NCBI RefSeq assembly: GCF_005281345.1
Contig: NZ_SZXJ01000101.1
Span: 43,371-107,370, forward strand
Length of the DNA: 64,000 nt
Origin: Citrobacter sp. wls619
Lineage (GTDB): Bacteria > Pseudomonadota > Gammaproteobacteria > Enterobacterales > Enterobacteriaceae
Reading direction: 5' to 3'
Positions 11,112 through 22,481 of the stretch are shown one piece after another (the stretch's first letter is position 1; each line of letters starts with the position of its first letter). The position numbers were made by a program, and so were the translations under genes. Under the pieces are notes generated by a model. The model was not told where the DNA came from. It searched no databases and saw only the letters and a program-made list of their open reading frames with translations.

Positions 11112-12047
11112 ATGGCACTTCCCATTCTGTTTGATTGCGATCCAGGTCATGACGACGCTATCGCAATTGTTCTCGCTCTCGCCTCACCTGAACTGGACGT
11201 GAAAGCGATAACCTCTTCTGCCGGTAATCAGACACCCGATAAAACGCTACGTAACGTGTTGCGCATGTTGACGCTGCTTAACCGTACCGATATTCCAGTG
11301 GCCGGCGGAGCGCTAAAACCATTGATGCGCGATCTGATTATCGCCGACAACGTGCACGGTGAAAGCGGTCTGGATGGTCCTGCGCTACCGGAGCCCGCTT
11401 TTGCTCCACAGGCCTGTACTGCCGTTGAGTTGATGGCAAAAACCCTACGCGAGAGTCATGAGCCGGTAACGATTGTCTCCACCGGACCGCAAACGAACGT
11501 GGCGTTGTTGCTGAACAGTCATCCTGAACTGCACGCTAAGATCGCCCGTATCGTTATCATGGGTGGCGCAATGGGTCTCGGAAACTGGACGCCTGCGGCA
11601 GAATTCAATATTTATGTTGATCCTGAAGCGGCCGAGATTGTGTTCCAGTCGGGAATTCCGGTAGTGATGGCGGGACTTGACGTCACACATAAAGCGCAAA
11701 TTCATCGTGAAGATACGGAACGGTTCCGTGCGATCGGGAACCCCATTTCTACCATTGTCGCTGAGTTGCTGGACTTTTTCTTCGAGTACCACAAAGACGA
11801 GAAATGGGGGTTTGTCGGCGCACCGCTGCACGATCCATGCACCATTGCCTGGCTGCTGAAACCTGAGCTGTTTACTACCGTTGAACGTTGGGTCGGCGTG
11901 GAAACGCAGGGTAAATATACCCAGGGAATGACCGTGGTAGACTACTACTTCCTGAGCGGCAATAAGCCAAACGCCACCGTGATGGTGGACGTAGATCGCC
12001 AGGGGTTTGTCGATCTGCTGGCAGAGCGTCTGAAGTTTTACGCCTAA
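11112..12047 (+). CDS. rihA: Pyrimidine-specific ribonucleoside hydrolase RihA
   Basis: RihA hydrolyses cytidine and uridine to base plus ribose. The 311-residue protein starts with the calcium-binding aspartate cluster DCDPGHDDA (D8, D10, D14, D15) that defines nucleoside N-ribohydrolases. A conserved histidine follows in APLHDPC near residue 240. The start follows AAGGAG. A REP pair separates it from the convergent ybeL; K-12 carries the hscC-djlC block in this neighbourhood, absent here. Confidence 0.96.
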   Translation: MALPILFDCDPGHDDAIAIVLALASPELDVKAITSSAGNQTPDKTLRNVLRMLTLLNRTDIPVAGGALKPLMRDLIIADNVHGESGLDGPALPEPAFAPQACTAVELMAKTLRESHEPVTIVSTGPQTNVALLLNSHPELHAKIARIVIMGGAMGLGNWTPAAEFNIYVDPEAAEIVFQSGIPVVMAGLDVTHKAQIHREDTERFRAIGNPISTIVAELLDFFFEYHKDEKWGFVGAPLHDPCTIAWLLKPELFTTVERWVGVETQGKYTQGMTVVDYYFLSGNKPNATVMVDVDRQGFVDLLAERLKFYA

Positions 12048-12051
12048 AACA

Positions 12052-12137
12052 CACCGGATGGCGCTAACGCTTATCCGGCCTACCAAATCGTGCAATTTGT
12101 AGGCCGGATAAGACGCTTTGCGTCGCCATCAGGCAAT
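12052..12137. repeat. BIME (paired REP) between rihA and ybeL
   Basis: CCGGATGGCGC...GCTTATCCGGCCTAC and GTAGGCCGGATAAGACGC...GCGTCGCCATCAGGC are opposed REP units with a short spacer. They lie between two convergent genes. Confidence 0.8.
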
Positions 12138-12143
12138 AAGCGA

Positions 12144-12626
12144 TTACGGTTCAAACGGCCGGCGCTGGAACTGATCGTGTCCGCATTTCGGACACAACGG
12201 CAGCACATCCGGGGTGTAAACCGCTAAATGGAAATGGCACTTCTCGCAGACCAAATTTCCCAGTCCCACCACCTCGCCACTGTGATAAACCCCATGATGG
12301 CTAAGATCCTGAAAGACCTCGCGCCATTCAAGCTGCGTTTTGTCGGTGATATCGGCCAGTTCTTGCCAGATACTCTCCTTGATAACCCGCATAAAGACGC
12401 TGTCGCTCTCTTCATCAAGGCTCTCTTCATAGCTAAGAGCGAACTCCTCCAGGTCACGTCTCACGGCCCGGGTGAGCTCTTCCACCTCGGTTCGGGTTAA
12501 CTCCCCGGTTTGCATCACACGCTGGCGCGCCTGCTCCACCAGCGCATCAATATCGCGTTCGCCATTACGCAGACGTTCGCTGAGTGACGTCACCAGTTCA
12601 CGGTAATATTGAGCAACCTTGTTCAT
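12144..12626 (-). CDS. ybeL: Zinc-ribbon protein YbeL (DUF1451)
   Basis: A 160-residue cytosolic protein of unknown function. The N-terminal two thirds is helical and charged, rich in arginine and glutamate. The C-terminus holds a zinc ribbon with CEKC (about 125-128) and CPKC (about 144-147). It is transcribed divergently from leuS. Length and sequence match the E. coli protein; no role can be assigned from sequence. Confidence 0.92.
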   Translation of the reverse strand: MNKVAQYYRELVTSLSERLRNGERDIDALVEQARQRVMQTGELTRTEVEELTRAVRRDLEEFALSYEESLDEESDSVFMRVIKESIWQELADITDKTQLEWREVFQDLSHHGVYHSGEVVGLGNLVCEKCHFHLAVYTPDVLPLCPKCGHDQFQRRPFEP

Positions 12627-12767
12627 CGCTTCGCCTCCTGGGTCGTTAACTGTCTATAATAATAGACGTTATTTACGCTACGCTTTGCAAGACTGTCCAC
12701 AGAGTGTGTAAATTCGTGCAAGAATTATCCTTGCGGGAATTCAACGCTGAATGCGTGAAAGGCTGTT

Positions 12768-12797
12768 TTGACGCGGGCGTTTGGGCTATGCTATGCG
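12768..12797 (+). promoter_or_regulatory. Putative leuS promoter
   Basis: A TTGACG -35 box and a TATGCG -10 box are separated by 18 bp. The -10 lies about 65 bp before the leuS start. Confidence 0.5.
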
Positions 12798-12861
12798 GAT
12801 CTGAAACACCACATCTAGAGCTACGTTTGTAGCTGTATTGAAAACAGGACCACTGGCTGCC

Positions 12862-15444
12862 ATGCAAGAGCAATACCGCCCGGAAGAGATAGAATCCAAA
12901 GTACAGCTTCACTGGGATGAGAAGCGCACATTTGAAGTTACCGAAGACGAGAGCAAAGAGAAGTATTACTGCCTGTCTATGCTTCCCTATCCTTCTGGTC
13001 GACTACACATGGGCCACGTACGTAACTACACCATCGGTGACGTGATCGCCCGCTACCAGCGCATGCTGGGCAAAAACGTACTGCAGCCCATTGGCTGGGA
13101 TGCATTCGGTCTGCCTGCGGAAGGCGCTGCGGTTAAGAACAACACCGCGCCAGCACCGTGGACGTACGACAACATCGCTTACATGAAAAACCAGCTCAAA
13201 ATGCTGGGCTTTGGTTACGACTGGAGCCGTGAGCTGGCGACCTGCACCCCGGAATACTACCGTTGGGAACAGAAGTTCTTCACCGAACTGTACAAAAAAG
13301 GTCTGGTATACAAGAAAACCTCTGCGGTGAACTGGTGCCCGAACGACCAGACCGTCCTGGCGAACGAACAGGTTATTGACGGCTGCTGCTGGCGCTGCGA
13401 TACCAAAGTTGAGCGTAAAGAGATCCCACAGTGGTTCATCAAAATCACCGCTTACGCTGACGAACTGCTGCGTGACCTGGATAACCTGGATCACTGGCCT
13501 GACACCGTGAAAACGATGCAGCGCAACTGGATTGGCCGTTCTGAAGGCGTGGAAATCACCTTCGATGTGAACGGTTACGACAACACGCTGACCGTTTACA
13601 CCACCCGTCCGGACACCTTTATGGGTGCGACCTATCTGGCCGTTGCCGCAGGTCACCCGCTGGCGCAGAAAGCCGCTGCAAATAACCCAGAACTGGCCGC
13701 CTTCATTGACGAATGCCGCAACACCAAGGTTGCTGAAGCCGAAATGGCAACCATGGAGAAGAAAGGCGTCGATACCGGCTTTAAAGCCGTTCACCCGCTG
13801 ACGGGCGAGGAGATCCCGGTTTGGGCTGCAAACTTCGTCCTGATGGAATACGGTACAGGCGCAGTCATGGCTGTTCCGGGCCACGATCAGCGCGATTACG
13901 AGTTTGCGACTAAATATGGCCTGACTATCAAGCCGGTAATTCTGACCGCTGAAGGCGCAGAGCCGGATCTGTCCGAACAAGCGCTGACCGAAAAAGGCGT
14001 GCTGTTTAACTCCGGTGAGTTTGACGGCCTGGCTTTCGAAGACGCGTTCAACGCCATTGCCGACAAGCTGGTAGCTCTTGGTGTCGGTGAGCGTAAAGTT
14101 AACTACCGTCTGCGCGACTGGGGTGTTTCCCGTCAGCGTTACTGGGGTGCGCCAATCCCGATGGTCACGCTGGAAGACGGTACCGTACTGCCGACACCAG
14201 AAGACCAACTGCCGGTTATTCTGCCGGAAGATGTCGTCATGGACGGTATCACCAGCCCGATCAAAGCCGATCCGGAGTGGGCGAAAACCACCGTTAACGG
14301 TATGCCTGCGCTGCGCGAAACCGACACCTTCGATACCTTTATGGAGTCCTCCTGGTACTACGCGCGCTATACCTGCCCGCAGTACAACGAAGGCATGCTG
14401 GATCCGGAAGCGGCAAACTACTGGCTGCCGGTTGATATCTACATTGGTGGTATTGAACACGCCATCATGCACCTGCTCTACTTCCGCTTCTTCCACAAAC
14501 TGATGCGCGACGCAGGCATGGTGAACTCCGACGAACCGGCTAAACAGCTGCTGTGCCAGGGTATGGTGCTGGCAGATGCGTTCTACTACGTTGGCGCAAA
14601 CGGCGAGCGTAACTGGGTTTCTCCGGTTGATGCGATCGTTGAGCGTGACGAAAAAGGTCGTATCGTTAAGGCCCGGGACGCCCAAGGTCATGAGCTGGTG
14701 TATACCGGCATGAGCAAAATGTCCAAGTCGAAAAATAACGGTATCGACCCGCAGGTCATGGTTGAACGTTACGGTGCGGATACCGTGCGTCTGTTCATGA
14801 TGTTCGCCTCTCCGGCTGACATGACCCTGGAATGGCAAGAATCCGGCGTAGAAGGGGCAAACCGCTTCCTGAAACGTGTCTGGAAACTGGTTTACGAACA
14901 CACCACCCAGGGTGATGTGGCGGCACTGAACGTTGATGCGTTGAGCGAAGATCAAAAAGCGCTGCGTCGTGACGTACACAAAACCATCGCGAAAGTGACT
15001 GATGATATCGGTCGTCGTCAGACCTTTAACACCGCGATTGCGGCGATTATGGAACTGATGAACAAGCTGGCAAAAGCACCGCAGGAAGACGAACAGGACA
15101 GAGCCCTGATGCAGGAAGCGCTGTTGGCCGTTGTGCGTATGCTTAACCCGTTCACACCACACGTTTGCTTCACCTTGTGGCAAGCGCTGAAAGGCGAAGG
15201 CGATATCGACAATGCGCCGTGGCCTGTTGCTGACGAAAGCGCCATGGTCGAAGACTCCACGCTGATCGTGGTTCAGGTCAACGGCAAAGTCCGTGGTAAA
15301 ATTACCGTTCCGGTAAACGCCACTGAAGAGCAGGTTCGTGAACGTGCTGGCCAGGAGCATCTGGTCGCAAAATATCTTGATGGCGTTACCGTACGTAAAG
15401 TGATTTATGTACCGGGTAAACTCCTCAATCTGGTCGTTGGCTAA
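12862..15444 (+). CDS. leuS: Leucyl-tRNA synthetase
   Basis: Class Ia aminoacyl-tRNA synthetase that charges tRNA-Leu, 860 residues. It has the HMGH signature at 49-52 and KMSKS near 618-622. The CP1 editing domain (about 225-415) contains the TTRPDT motif. The start at 12862 gives [12 protein letters not shown] as in E. coli; the frame opens eight codons earlier without support. It is the first gene of leuS-lptE-holA-nadD, with lptE 14 bp downstream. Confidence 0.99.
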   Translation: MQEQYRPEEIESKVQLHWDEKRTFEVTEDESKEKYYCLSMLPYPSGRLHMGHVRNYTIGDVIARYQRMLGKNVLQPIGWDAFGLPAEGAAVKNNTAPAPWTYDNIAYMKNQLKMLGFGYDWSRELATCTPEYYRWEQKFFTELYKKGLVYKKTSAVNWCPNDQTVLANEQVIDGCCWRCDTKVERKEIPQWFIKITAYADELLRDLDNLDHWPDTVKTMQRNWIGRSEGVEITFDVNGYDNTLTVYTTRPDTFMGATYLAVAAGHPLAQKAAANNPELAAFIDECRNTKVAEAEMATMEKKGVDTGFKAVHPLTGEEIPVWAANFVLMEYGTGAVMAVPGHDQRDYEFATKYGLTIKPVILTAEGAEPDLSEQALTEKGVLFNSGEFDGLAFEDAFNAIADKLVALGVGERKVNYRLRDWGVSRQRYWGAPIPMVTLEDGTVLPTPEDQLPVILPEDVVMDGITSPIKADPEWAKTTVNGMPALRETDTFDTFMESSWYYARYTCPQYNEGMLDPEAANYWLPVDIYIGGIEHAIMHLLYFRFFHKLMRDAGMVNSDEPAKQLLCQGMVLADAFYYVGANGERNWVSPVDAIVERDEKGRIVKARDAQGHELVYTGMSKMSKSKNNGIDPQVMVERYGADTVRLFMMFASPADMTLEWQESGVEGANRFLKRVWKLVYEHTTQGDVAALNVDALSEDQKALRRDVHKTIAKVTDDIGRRQTFNTAIAAIMELMNKLAKAPQEDEQDRALMQEALLAVVRMLNPFTPHVCFTLWQALKGEGDIDNAPWPVADESAMVEDSTLIVVQVNGKVRGKITVPVNATEEQVRERAGQEHLVAKYLDGVTVRKVIYVPGKLLNLVVG

Positions 15445-15458
15445 GCGCGGGAGGAAGC

Positions 15459-16052
15459 GTGCGACATCTGACAACATTGTTGTTATCCCTGGTGGTGCTT
15501 GCCACCGCCGGGTGTGGCTGGCATCTGCGTAGTACTACGCAGGTTCCCCCCACGATGAAAACCATGATTCTGGTCACGGGTGATCCGAACGGCCCGTTAA
15601 GCCGTGCGGTGCGTAATCAGCTGCGTTTGAATGGCGTTACACTGCTGGAAGACAGCTCAACGCGCAAAGACGTTCCGTCCTTACGCCTTGGTGCAGTCAG
15701 CATTTCGCAGGATACCGCGTCCGTGTTCCAGAACGGTCAAACCGCTGAATACCAGATGGTGATGTCCGTTAGTGCTTCAGTCCTGATCCCGGGCCATGAT
15801 ATTTACCCGATCAGCGCTAAAGTCTATCGTTCATTCTTCGACAACCCGCAAGCGGCACTGGCGAAGGATAACGAGCAGGAGATGATCGTTAAAGAGATGT
15901 ACGACAAGGCGGCCGAGCAGTTGATTCGTAAACTGCCAAGCGTACATATTGCTGATGTTCAGTCATCCAGTGATGACGTCGAGCCTGCAGTGAAAACTGC
16001 AGCGCCAGCGTCCTCCTCTCCGGCGCGTGTTTCCACCACGCTGGGTAACTGA
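15459..16052 (+). CDS. lptE: LPS-assembly lipoprotein LptE
   Basis: LptE (formerly RlpB) plugs the LptD barrel in the outer membrane during LPS insertion. The 197-residue precursor has a lipoprotein signal with lipobox LATAGC, so C19 is lipidated. The start is GTG with GGAGGA just upstream. The low-complexity C-terminus, rich in alanine, serine and threonine, is variable in the family. The stop overlaps the holA ATG by one base. Confidence 0.96.
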   Translation: MRHLTTLLLSLVVLATAGCGWHLRSTTQVPPTMKTMILVTGDPNGPLSRAVRNQLRLNGVTLLEDSSTRKDVPSLRLGAVSISQDTASVFQNGQTAEYQMVMSVSASVLIPGHDIYPISAKVYRSFFDNPQAALAKDNEQEMIVKEMYDKAAEQLIRKLPSVHIADVQSSSDDVEPAVKTAAPASSSPARVSTTLGN

Positions 16053-17083
16053 TGCTCAAGTTGTACCCTGAACAACTCCGCGCACAGCTCAATGAAGGGC
16101 TGCGCGCGGCGTATTTATTACTGGGCAATGATCCCCTGTTGTTGCAGGAGAGCCAGGACACCGTCCGTATGGCTGCCGCCGCGCAAGGGTTCGAAGAACA
16201 CCATACTTTCACCCTCGATACCAGCACCGACTGGGGCGCAATCTTTTCCCTTTGCCAGGCAATGAGCCTGTTTGCCAGCCGTCAAACGTTACTCCTGCAG
16301 CTGCCAGAAAATGGCCCCAATGCCGCCATTAACGAACAACTTGCTTCGCTCGTCACGCTGCTACATGACGATCTGCTGCTTATTGTTCGTGGTCACAAGC
16401 TGACCAAAGCCCAGGAAAACGCCGCATGGTATACCAGGCTGGCGAATAACGCGGTGCTGGTTAGCTGCCAGACACCTGAACAGGCACAGCTTCCGCGTTG
16501 GGTAGCCGCTAGGGCGAAGCACCATAATCTGCAGCTGGATGACGCCGCCAACCAGCTCTTATGCTATTGCTACGAAGGCAATCTGTTAGCGTTAGCGCAA
16601 GCACTGGAGCGGTTGTCGCTACTTTGGCCTGACGGTAAATTAACGCTGCCTCGTGTAGAACAAGCCGTTAACGATGCCGCGCACTTTACCCCCTTCCACT
16701 GGGTGGATGCGCTGCTGATGGGCAAAAGCAAGCGCGCGCTGCATATTCTGCAACAGCTTCGTCTTGAAGGCAGTGAACCCGTTATTTTGTTACGTACTCT
16801 GCAGCGGGAATTATTACTGCTGGTGAACCTGAAACGGCAGTCGGCCCATACCCCATTACGGGCATTGTTTGACAAACATCGGGTATGGCAAAATCGCCGT
16901 GGCATGATGGGAGATGCGTTAAACCGACTGACCCCCACGCAGTTACGTCAGGCGGTCACGCTGTTAACACGTACGGAAATTACGCTTAAACAAGACTATG
17001 GTCAGTCAGTGTGGGCGGAGCTTGAGGGACTTTCCCTGTTGCTTTGCCATAAATCACTGGCAGATGTTTTTATTGATGGTTGA
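16052..17083 (+). CDS. holA: DNA polymerase III delta subunit
   Basis: Delta opens the beta sliding clamp as part of the clamp loader. The 343-residue length equals the E. coli protein and the N-terminus ([13 protein letters not shown]) is the conserved beta-contact segment. It overlaps lptE by one base and is followed one base later by nadD, so all three are translated as a chain. Confidence 0.97.
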   Translation: MLKLYPEQLRAQLNEGLRAAYLLLGNDPLLLQESQDTVRMAAAAQGFEEHHTFTLDTSTDWGAIFSLCQAMSLFASRQTLLLQLPENGPNAAINEQLASLVTLLHDDLLLIVRGHKLTKAQENAAWYTRLANNAVLVSCQTPEQAQLPRWVAARAKHHNLQLDDAANQLLCYCYEGNLLALAQALERLSLLWPDGKLTLPRVEQAVNDAAHFTPFHWVDALLMGKSKRALHILQQLRLEGSEPVILLRTLQRELLLLVNLKRQSAHTPLRALFDKHRVWQNRRGMMGDALNRLTPTQLRQAVTLLTRTEITLKQDYGQSVWAELEGLSLLLCHKSLADVFIDG

Positions 17084-17084
17084 T

Positions 17085-17726
17085 ATGAAATCATTGCAGG
17101 CTCTGTTCGGTGGCACCTTTGATCCGGTGCATTATGGTCATCTGAAACCCGTTGAAATTCTGGCGAATCTGATTGGCCTGTCTCGGGTCATTGTCATGCC
17201 CAATAACGTACCACCACATCGTGCGCAACCGGAAGCCTCCAGCGCCCAGCGTAAACATATGCTTGAACTGGCCATTGCCGACAAGCCTTTGTTTTCACTG
17301 GATGAACGCGAGCTAAAACGCGATACCGCCTCGTACACCGCACAAACGCTGCAAGAGTGGCGCGTGGAACAAGGCCCGGATGCACCGCTGGCATTCATTA
17401 TTGGTCAGGATTCACTGCTGACCTTTCCTTCCTGGCATGATTACGACACGATTCTGGATAATACCCATCTTATCGTGTGTCGACGACCGGGTTATCCCCT
17501 TGAGATGGCACAGGAACAGCACCAGCAGTGGCTGGAGCGTCATCTGACCCATACGGCAGATGATCTGCATAACCTGCCGGCAGGCAAGATTTACCTTGCC
17601 GAAACGCCCTGGTTCAATATCTCCGCCACGCTTATCCGCGAACGCCTGGAAAAAGGCGAGCCGTGCGACGACTTACTGCCACGCGCCGTGCTCGACTATA
17701 TCAACCAGCAGGGTTTGTACCGCTAA
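17085..17726 (+). CDS. nadD: Nicotinate-mononucleotide adenylyltransferase
   Basis: NadD adenylates nicotinate mononucleotide in NAD synthesis. From the ATG at 17085 the protein has 213 residues. The nucleotidyltransferase motif [11 protein letters not shown] is at 9-19 and ISATLIRER near the C-terminus. The frame opens 29 codons upstream inside holA, but that extension is not conserved. Its 3' end overlaps the end of the convergent cobD by 26 bp. Confidence 0.97.
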   Translation: MKSLQALFGGTFDPVHYGHLKPVEILANLIGLSRVIVMPNNVPPHRAQPEASSAQRKHMLELAIADKPLFSLDERELKRDTASYTAQTLQEWRVEQGPDAPLAFIIGQDSLLTFPSWHDYDTILDNTHLIVCRRPGYPLEMAQEQHQQWLERHLTHTADDLHNLPAGKIYLAETPWFNISATLIRERLEKGEPCDDLLPRAVLDYINQQGLYR

Positions 17727-18795
17727 GCGTGTTGGTTAATGCCGCCAGCAGGCGGTCATTTTCTTCCTGACTGCGAACAGCAACCCGGTAATAACGCGCA
17801 TCCAACCCAGGGTAATTGGCACAACTGCGGATCAAAACATGTTGTTCCAGCAGTGATTTTTGCAAATCGATATCCGGTCGATCGCAGCGTAACAGCCGAT
17901 AGTTAGCCCGACCGGGATAGGCTGTCAGGCCGGGCAGCGTTTGCAATTGTTGATCAAATCGCTGTCCTTCCTGTGCCAACCATTGCCACGTCGCCTGCTG
18001 GTAGGCGCTATCGCTAAGAATCATCTCTCCCGCCAGCGCGGCAAATGCGTTAATTGACCACGGCATTTGTCGGCTGCGCATCCGCGCCACGGCCTGTTCG
18101 TCGCTATTGACCAGATAACCCAGTCGCAACCCCGGTATCGCATAGAACTTGGTTAGCGAGCGAAGAACCCAAATGTGCGGATTCTCTTGTAGCCGCGGAA
18201 TAAAACCCTCCTCCCCGGCAATAAAATCAATAAAGGCTTCATCCAGAATCAAGGTGATCCCCAATTCAGCGCAGCGCGTTGCTATCGCAGCAAGCAGACG
18301 ATCATCGGGCAATAGCCCTGTCGGGTTGTTGGGCGTACAAAGAAAGAGGCAGTCCAGCTGCGGCGTCAACGCATCCAGGATCGTGGCGGTGAGCTGCCAG
18401 CCATCCTCCTCGCGCAGCGCAAATTCATGGATCGCACATTCTCCCCATTCCAGCGCCCGGCGGTATTCAGCAAATCCGGGGGCGACAATCAGCGCATGAC
18501 GCGGCTTGAGCCCATTAACCAGGGTGAAGATAGATTCTGTTTCGCCATTCCCCGCGAGGATCCACGAAACAGGTACCTGATGATGCTGTGCCAGCGCCGC
18601 ATGCAACTGGATGTAGTCAACGTCCGGGTAGCGTTCAGCCCTGTCCAGATTGTCGATAAGCGCGCATTTTAAGGTTGCGGGCATACCCAGCGGGTTAATA
18701 TTCGCGCTAAAATCCAGCAATTGCTCAGGCGGGATGCCCAACAATGCGGCGGCTTCTCGGGTATTACCGCCGTGCGCGCTCTTCAATAAAGACAT
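17701..18795 (-). CDS. cobD: Threonine-phosphate decarboxylase (cobalamin synthesis)
   Basis: CobD is a PLP enzyme that makes (R)-1-aminopropan-2-yl phosphate, the linker of the cobalamin nucleotide loop. The 364-residue protein has PLP lysine K216 in [15 protein letters not shown] and the aspartate of LILDEAF near 186. It closely resembles the Salmonella enzyme and sits at the same place, between nadD and cobC. I start at M18 of the longer frame because that gives the family N-terminus ([11 protein letters not shown]). E. coli K-12 lacks the gene here, so this strain has extra B12 capacity. Confidence 0.95.
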   Translation of the reverse strand: MSLLKSAHGGNTREAAALLGIPPEQLLDFSANINPLGMPATLKCALIDNLDRAERYPDVDYIQLHAALAQHHQVPVSWILAGNGETESIFTLVNGLKPRHALIVAPGFAEYRRALEWGECAIHEFALREEDGWQLTATILDALTPQLDCLFLCTPNNPTGLLPDDRLLAAIATRCAELGITLILDEAFIDFIAGEEGFIPRLQENPHIWVLRSLTKFYAIPGLRLGYLVNSDEQAVARMRSRQMPWSINAFAALAGEMILSDSAYQQATWQWLAQEGQRFDQQLQTLPGLTAYPGRANYRLLRCDRPDIDLQKSLLEQHVLIRSCANYPGLDARYYRVAVRSQEENDRLLAALTNTLSGTNPAG

Positions 18796-18892
18796 CGTGC
18801 CGCTCCAGTCAAAAAAGGGTATTTTATTGAAAAAATCTCTGCGCAATCAGGGCAAGCATCATATTTTGTGCGAATAGCCCCAAGAGGAAAAA

Positions 18893-19504
18893 ATGAGACT
18901 CTGGTTAGTACGTCACGGAGAAACCGAAGCCAATGTCGCTGGATTATACAGCGGTCATGCCCCCACACCGCTAACGGAACGAGGGATTGCTCAGGCGCAA
19001 TCACTGAGTGGGCGGCTACGCAATGTCCCTTTCGACAACGTCCTGTGCAGCGAACTCGAACGCGCCCGCCATACAACCCAACTGATTCTGGCGGAACGCG
19101 AGGTTCCTTTGCGTGTCATGCCTGAACTTAATGAGATGTTCTTTGGCGACTGGGAAATGCGCCATCATCGCGATCTTGCACGTGAAGACGCTGAAAATTA
19201 TGCCGTGTGGTGTAATGACTGGCAGAACGCAACCCCAACCAATGGCGAAGGATTCCAGGCATTTTCACAGCGTGTTGAACGTTTCATTGCGCGGCTTGCT
19301 GATTACAAAGACAGTCAAAATCTGTTGGTGGTAAGTCATCAGGGTGTGCTGAGCGTGCTGGTGGCCCGGCTGCTGTCCATGCCCGCGGCCGCCATGTGGC
19401 ACTTTCGCATCGAACAGGGTTGCTGGAGTGCAATTGATTTTTGTGACGACTTTGCAGTTCTGAAAGTTCTCAATAGTCGCGCCGTGTGGCACGAGGGTGA
19501 GTGA
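18893..19504 (+). CDS. cobC: Adenosylcobalamin/alpha-ribazole phosphatase
   Basis: CobC removes phosphate from alpha-ribazole-5'-phosphate or cobalamin-5'-phosphate. The 203-residue histidine-phosphatase-fold protein begins MRLWLVRHGE, giving the catalytic RHG (H8). The second histidine is in VVSHQG near 148. It is divergent from cobD across a 97-bp spacer that must hold both promoters. The start follows AAGAGGA. Confidence 0.95.
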   Translation: MRLWLVRHGETEANVAGLYSGHAPTPLTERGIAQAQSLSGRLRNVPFDNVLCSELERARHTTQLILAEREVPLRVMPELNEMFFGDWEMRHHRDLAREDAENYAVWCNDWQNATPTNGEGFQAFSQRVERFIARLADYKDSQNLLVVSHQGVLSVLVARLLSMPAAAMWHFRIEQGCWSAIDFCDDFAVLKVLNSRAVWHEGE

Positions 19505-19714
19505 ATGCACTGTTTTTTCTGCCGATGGGCCTCTCTCCCATTGACACCCTATGACAGGCTGCTATTCTCCGCAACCTGACTTTTCCCGCCTTTCAGAGCT
19601 TTGCAGAAATTGTTTTACAAAAATGGCGATGCATTCTGTTGCGTGGGGTGGGATGATAGCGCACCTCAAAAGCGCTTTCGGAGACATTTGTCCCGATATC
19701 GCCTCTGGTTCAGG

Positions 19715-19720
19715 TATACT
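19715..19720 (+). promoter_or_regulatory. Putative -10 box for rsfS operon
   Basis: TATACT lies 39 bp before the rsfS start in the 254-bp gap after cobC. No strong -35 is evident. Apart from this promoter I see nothing else in the gap. Confidence 0.45.
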
Positions 19721-19722
19721 AA

Positions 19723-20076
<354 letters not shown>

Positions 20077-20079
20077 TGC

Positions 20080-20547
20080 GTGAAGCTGCAACTTGTCGCC
20101 GTGGGTACGAAGATGCCTGACTGGGTGCAAACCGGTTTTACGGAATACCTGCGCCGGTTTCCAAAAGACATGCCCTTTGAGCTGATTGAAATCCCGGCAG
20201 GAAAACGCGGCAAGAACGCGGACATTAAACGCATTCTCGACAAAGAGGGTGAACAGATGCTGGCCGCCGCAGGCAAAAACCGCATCGTCACCCTTGATAT
20301 CCCAGGCAAACCCTGGGACACGCCACAGCTGGCGACCGAGCTGGAACGCTGGAAACTGGATGGTCGTGACGTCAGTCTGTTGATTGGCGGACCGGAAGGG
20401 CTGTCCCCCGCCTGCAAAGCGGCAGCGGAACAAAGCTGGTCACTCTCTGCATTAACCCTTCCCCACCCTCTTGTTCGGGTGCTGGTCGCAGAGAGTCTGT
20501 ACAGGGCGTGGAGCATTACCACCAACCATCCTTATCACCGTGAGTGA
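20080..20547 (+). CDS. rlmH: 23S rRNA pseudouridine-1915 N3-methyltransferase
   Basis: A SPOUT-fold methyltransferase acting on helix 69 of 23S rRNA in 70S ribosomes. The 155-residue protein carries the SAM-binding knot motif LLIGGPEGL near 103-111. The start is GTG three bases after rsfS. A 30-bp gap separates it from mrdA. Confidence 0.97.
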   Translation: MKLQLVAVGTKMPDWVQTGFTEYLRRFPKDMPFELIEIPAGKRGKNADIKRILDKEGEQMLAAAGKNRIVTLDIPGKPWDTPQLATELERWKLDGRDVSLLIGGPEGLSPACKAAAEQSWSLSALTLPHPLVRVLVAESLYRAWSITTNHPYHRE

Positions 20548-20577
20548 TCATTGATTCTTGAGTAGATTAAGCAGCGG

Positions 20578-22479
20578 ATGAAACTACAGAATTCTTTTCG
20601 CGACTATACGGCTGAGTCCGCGCTGTTTGTGCGCCGGGCGCTGGTCGCTTTTTTGGGGATTTTGCTGCTCACTGGCGTGCTAATTGCCAATCTTTATAAT
20701 CTGCAAATCGTTCGTTTTACTGACTATCAGACCCGTTCGAACGAGAACCGCATCAAACTGGTGCCTATCGCCCCCAGCCGCGGCATCATATACGACCGCA
20801 ACGGAATTCCTCTCGCCCTTAACCGCACTATTTATCAAATAGAGATGATGCCGGAGAAGGTCGACAATATTCAGGATACCCTCGACGCGCTACGCAACGT
20901 CGTGGATCTGACCGATGACGACATCGCAGCCTTTAAAAAAGAGCGCGCCCGCTCGCACCGCTTCACCTCGATCCCGGTAAAAACCAATCTGACTGAAGTT
21001 CAGGTCGCACGCTTTGCCGTGAATCAGTATCGTTTCCCCGGCGTCGAGGTCAAAGGCTATAAACGCCGCTATTATCCGTACGGCTCTGCACTGACCCATG
21101 TGATTGGCTACGTATCGAAAATCAACGATAAAGACGTTGAACGTCTGGATAAAGACGGCAAGTTGGCCAACTACGCAGCCACGCATGACATCGGCAAGCT
21201 GGGTATCGAACGCTATTACGAAGACGTACTTCATGGTCAAACCGGTTATGAAGAGCTTGAAGTCAATAACCGTGGCCGCGTCATTCGACAGCTCAAAGAA
21301 GTCGCCCCGCAGGCCGGGCACGATATCTATCTGACGCTTGATCTAAAACTCCAGCAATACATTGAAACGCTGCTGGCGGGTAGCCGTGCCGCCGTCGTGG
21401 TCACAGACCCACGTACCGGCGGTGTCCTGGCACTGGTCTCTATGCCGAGCTACGATCCGAACCTGTTCGTGGACGGCATCTCCAGCAAAGATTATTCCGG
21501 GTTGCTCAATGACCCCAACACCCCACTGGTTAACCGCGCCACGCAGGGCGTTTACCCTCCGGCGTCCACGGTTAAACCTTATGTTGCGGTCTCTGCGTTA
21601 AGCGCAGGCGTGATTACCCGCAATACCGGGCTATTCGATCCGGGCTGGTGGCAATTACCCGGTTCAGAGAAACGTTACCGTGACTGGAAAAAATGGGGTC
21701 ACGGTCATCTGAACATCACCCGTTCTCTGGAAGAGTCCGCGGATACGTTTTTCTATCAAATCGCCTATGATATGGGGATTGACCGTCTTTCTGAGTGGAT
21801 GAGCAAGTTTGGTTACGGCCATTATACCGGCATCGATCTCGCTGAAGAGCGCGCGGGTAACATGCCAACCCGCGAGTGGAAGCAAAAACGGTTTAAAAAG
21901 CCCTGGTACCAGGGTGATACAATCCCTGTCGGTATCGGTCAGGGCTACTGGACAGCAACACCTATCCAGATGAGTAAAGCGCTGATGATCCTCATCAACG
22001 ACGGCATGGTGAAAGTCCCGCATCTGCTGATGAGCACAGCGGAAAACGGCAAGCAAGTGCCGTGGGTACAGCCACATGAGCCTCCTGTCGGTGACATTCA
22101 TTCTGGCTACTGGGAAATTGCCAAAGACGGTATGTACGGTGTAGCGAATCGCCCTAATGGGACTGCGCACAAGTATTTTGCTGGCGCACCCTACAAAATT
22201 GCGGCGAAATCCGGTACCGCGCAGGTATTTGGCCTGAAAGCCAATGAAACCTATAACGCACATAAGATCGCCGAACGTTTACGCGACCACAAACTGATGA
22301 CTGCATTCGCGCCCTATGACAAACCCGAGGTCGCTGTCGCGATGATCCTCGAAAACGGTGGGGCCGGTCCGGCGGTAGGTACACTCATGCGCCAGATCCT
22401 TGACCACATTATGTTGGGCGACAACAACACCAATCTGCCTGCTGAAAACCCGGCGGTTGCAGCAGGTGAGGACCAATAA
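20578..22479 (+). CDS. mrdA: Penicillin-binding protein 2 (elongation transpeptidase)
   Basis: PBP2 is the transpeptidase of the elongasome that keeps rod shape. The 633-residue protein has one N-terminal membrane helix (about 21-42). The catalytic SxxK is S330-K333 (PPASTVK), followed by SAD near 387 and KSGT with K544. The stop is two bases before mrdB, and the pair works as the SEDS-bPBP synthase. Confidence 0.98.
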   Translation: MKLQNSFRDYTAESALFVRRALVAFLGILLLTGVLIANLYNLQIVRFTDYQTRSNENRIKLVPIAPSRGIIYDRNGIPLALNRTIYQIEMMPEKVDNIQDTLDALRNVVDLTDDDIAAFKKERARSHRFTSIPVKTNLTEVQVARFAVNQYRFPGVEVKGYKRRYYPYGSALTHVIGYVSKINDKDVERLDKDGKLANYAATHDIGKLGIERYYEDVLHGQTGYEELEVNNRGRVIRQLKEVAPQAGHDIYLTLDLKLQQYIETLLAGSRAAVVVTDPRTGGVLALVSMPSYDPNLFVDGISSKDYSGLLNDPNTPLVNRATQGVYPPASTVKPYVAVSALSAGVITRNTGLFDPGWWQLPGSEKRYRDWKKWGHGHLNITRSLEESADTFFYQIAYDMGIDRLSEWMSKFGYGHYTGIDLAEERAGNMPTREWKQKRFKKPWYQGDTIPVGIGQGYWTATPIQMSKALMILINDGMVKVPHLLMSTAENGKQVPWVQPHEPPVGDIHSGYWEIAKDGMYGVANRPNGTAHKYFAGAPYKIAAKSGTAQVFGLKANETYNAHKIAERLRDHKLMTAFAPYDKPEVAVAMILENGGAGPAVGTLMRQILDHIMLGDNNTNLPAENPAVAAGEDQ

Positions 22480-22481
22480 TC

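Noticed and set aside
13003-15477. An 824-codon open frame on the minus strand opposite leuS and the start of lptE
   Set aside because: It is a mirror of leuS codon bias in a GC-rich, strongly expressed gene; it has no ribosome-binding site or recognisable domain, and the plus strand is certainly leuS.
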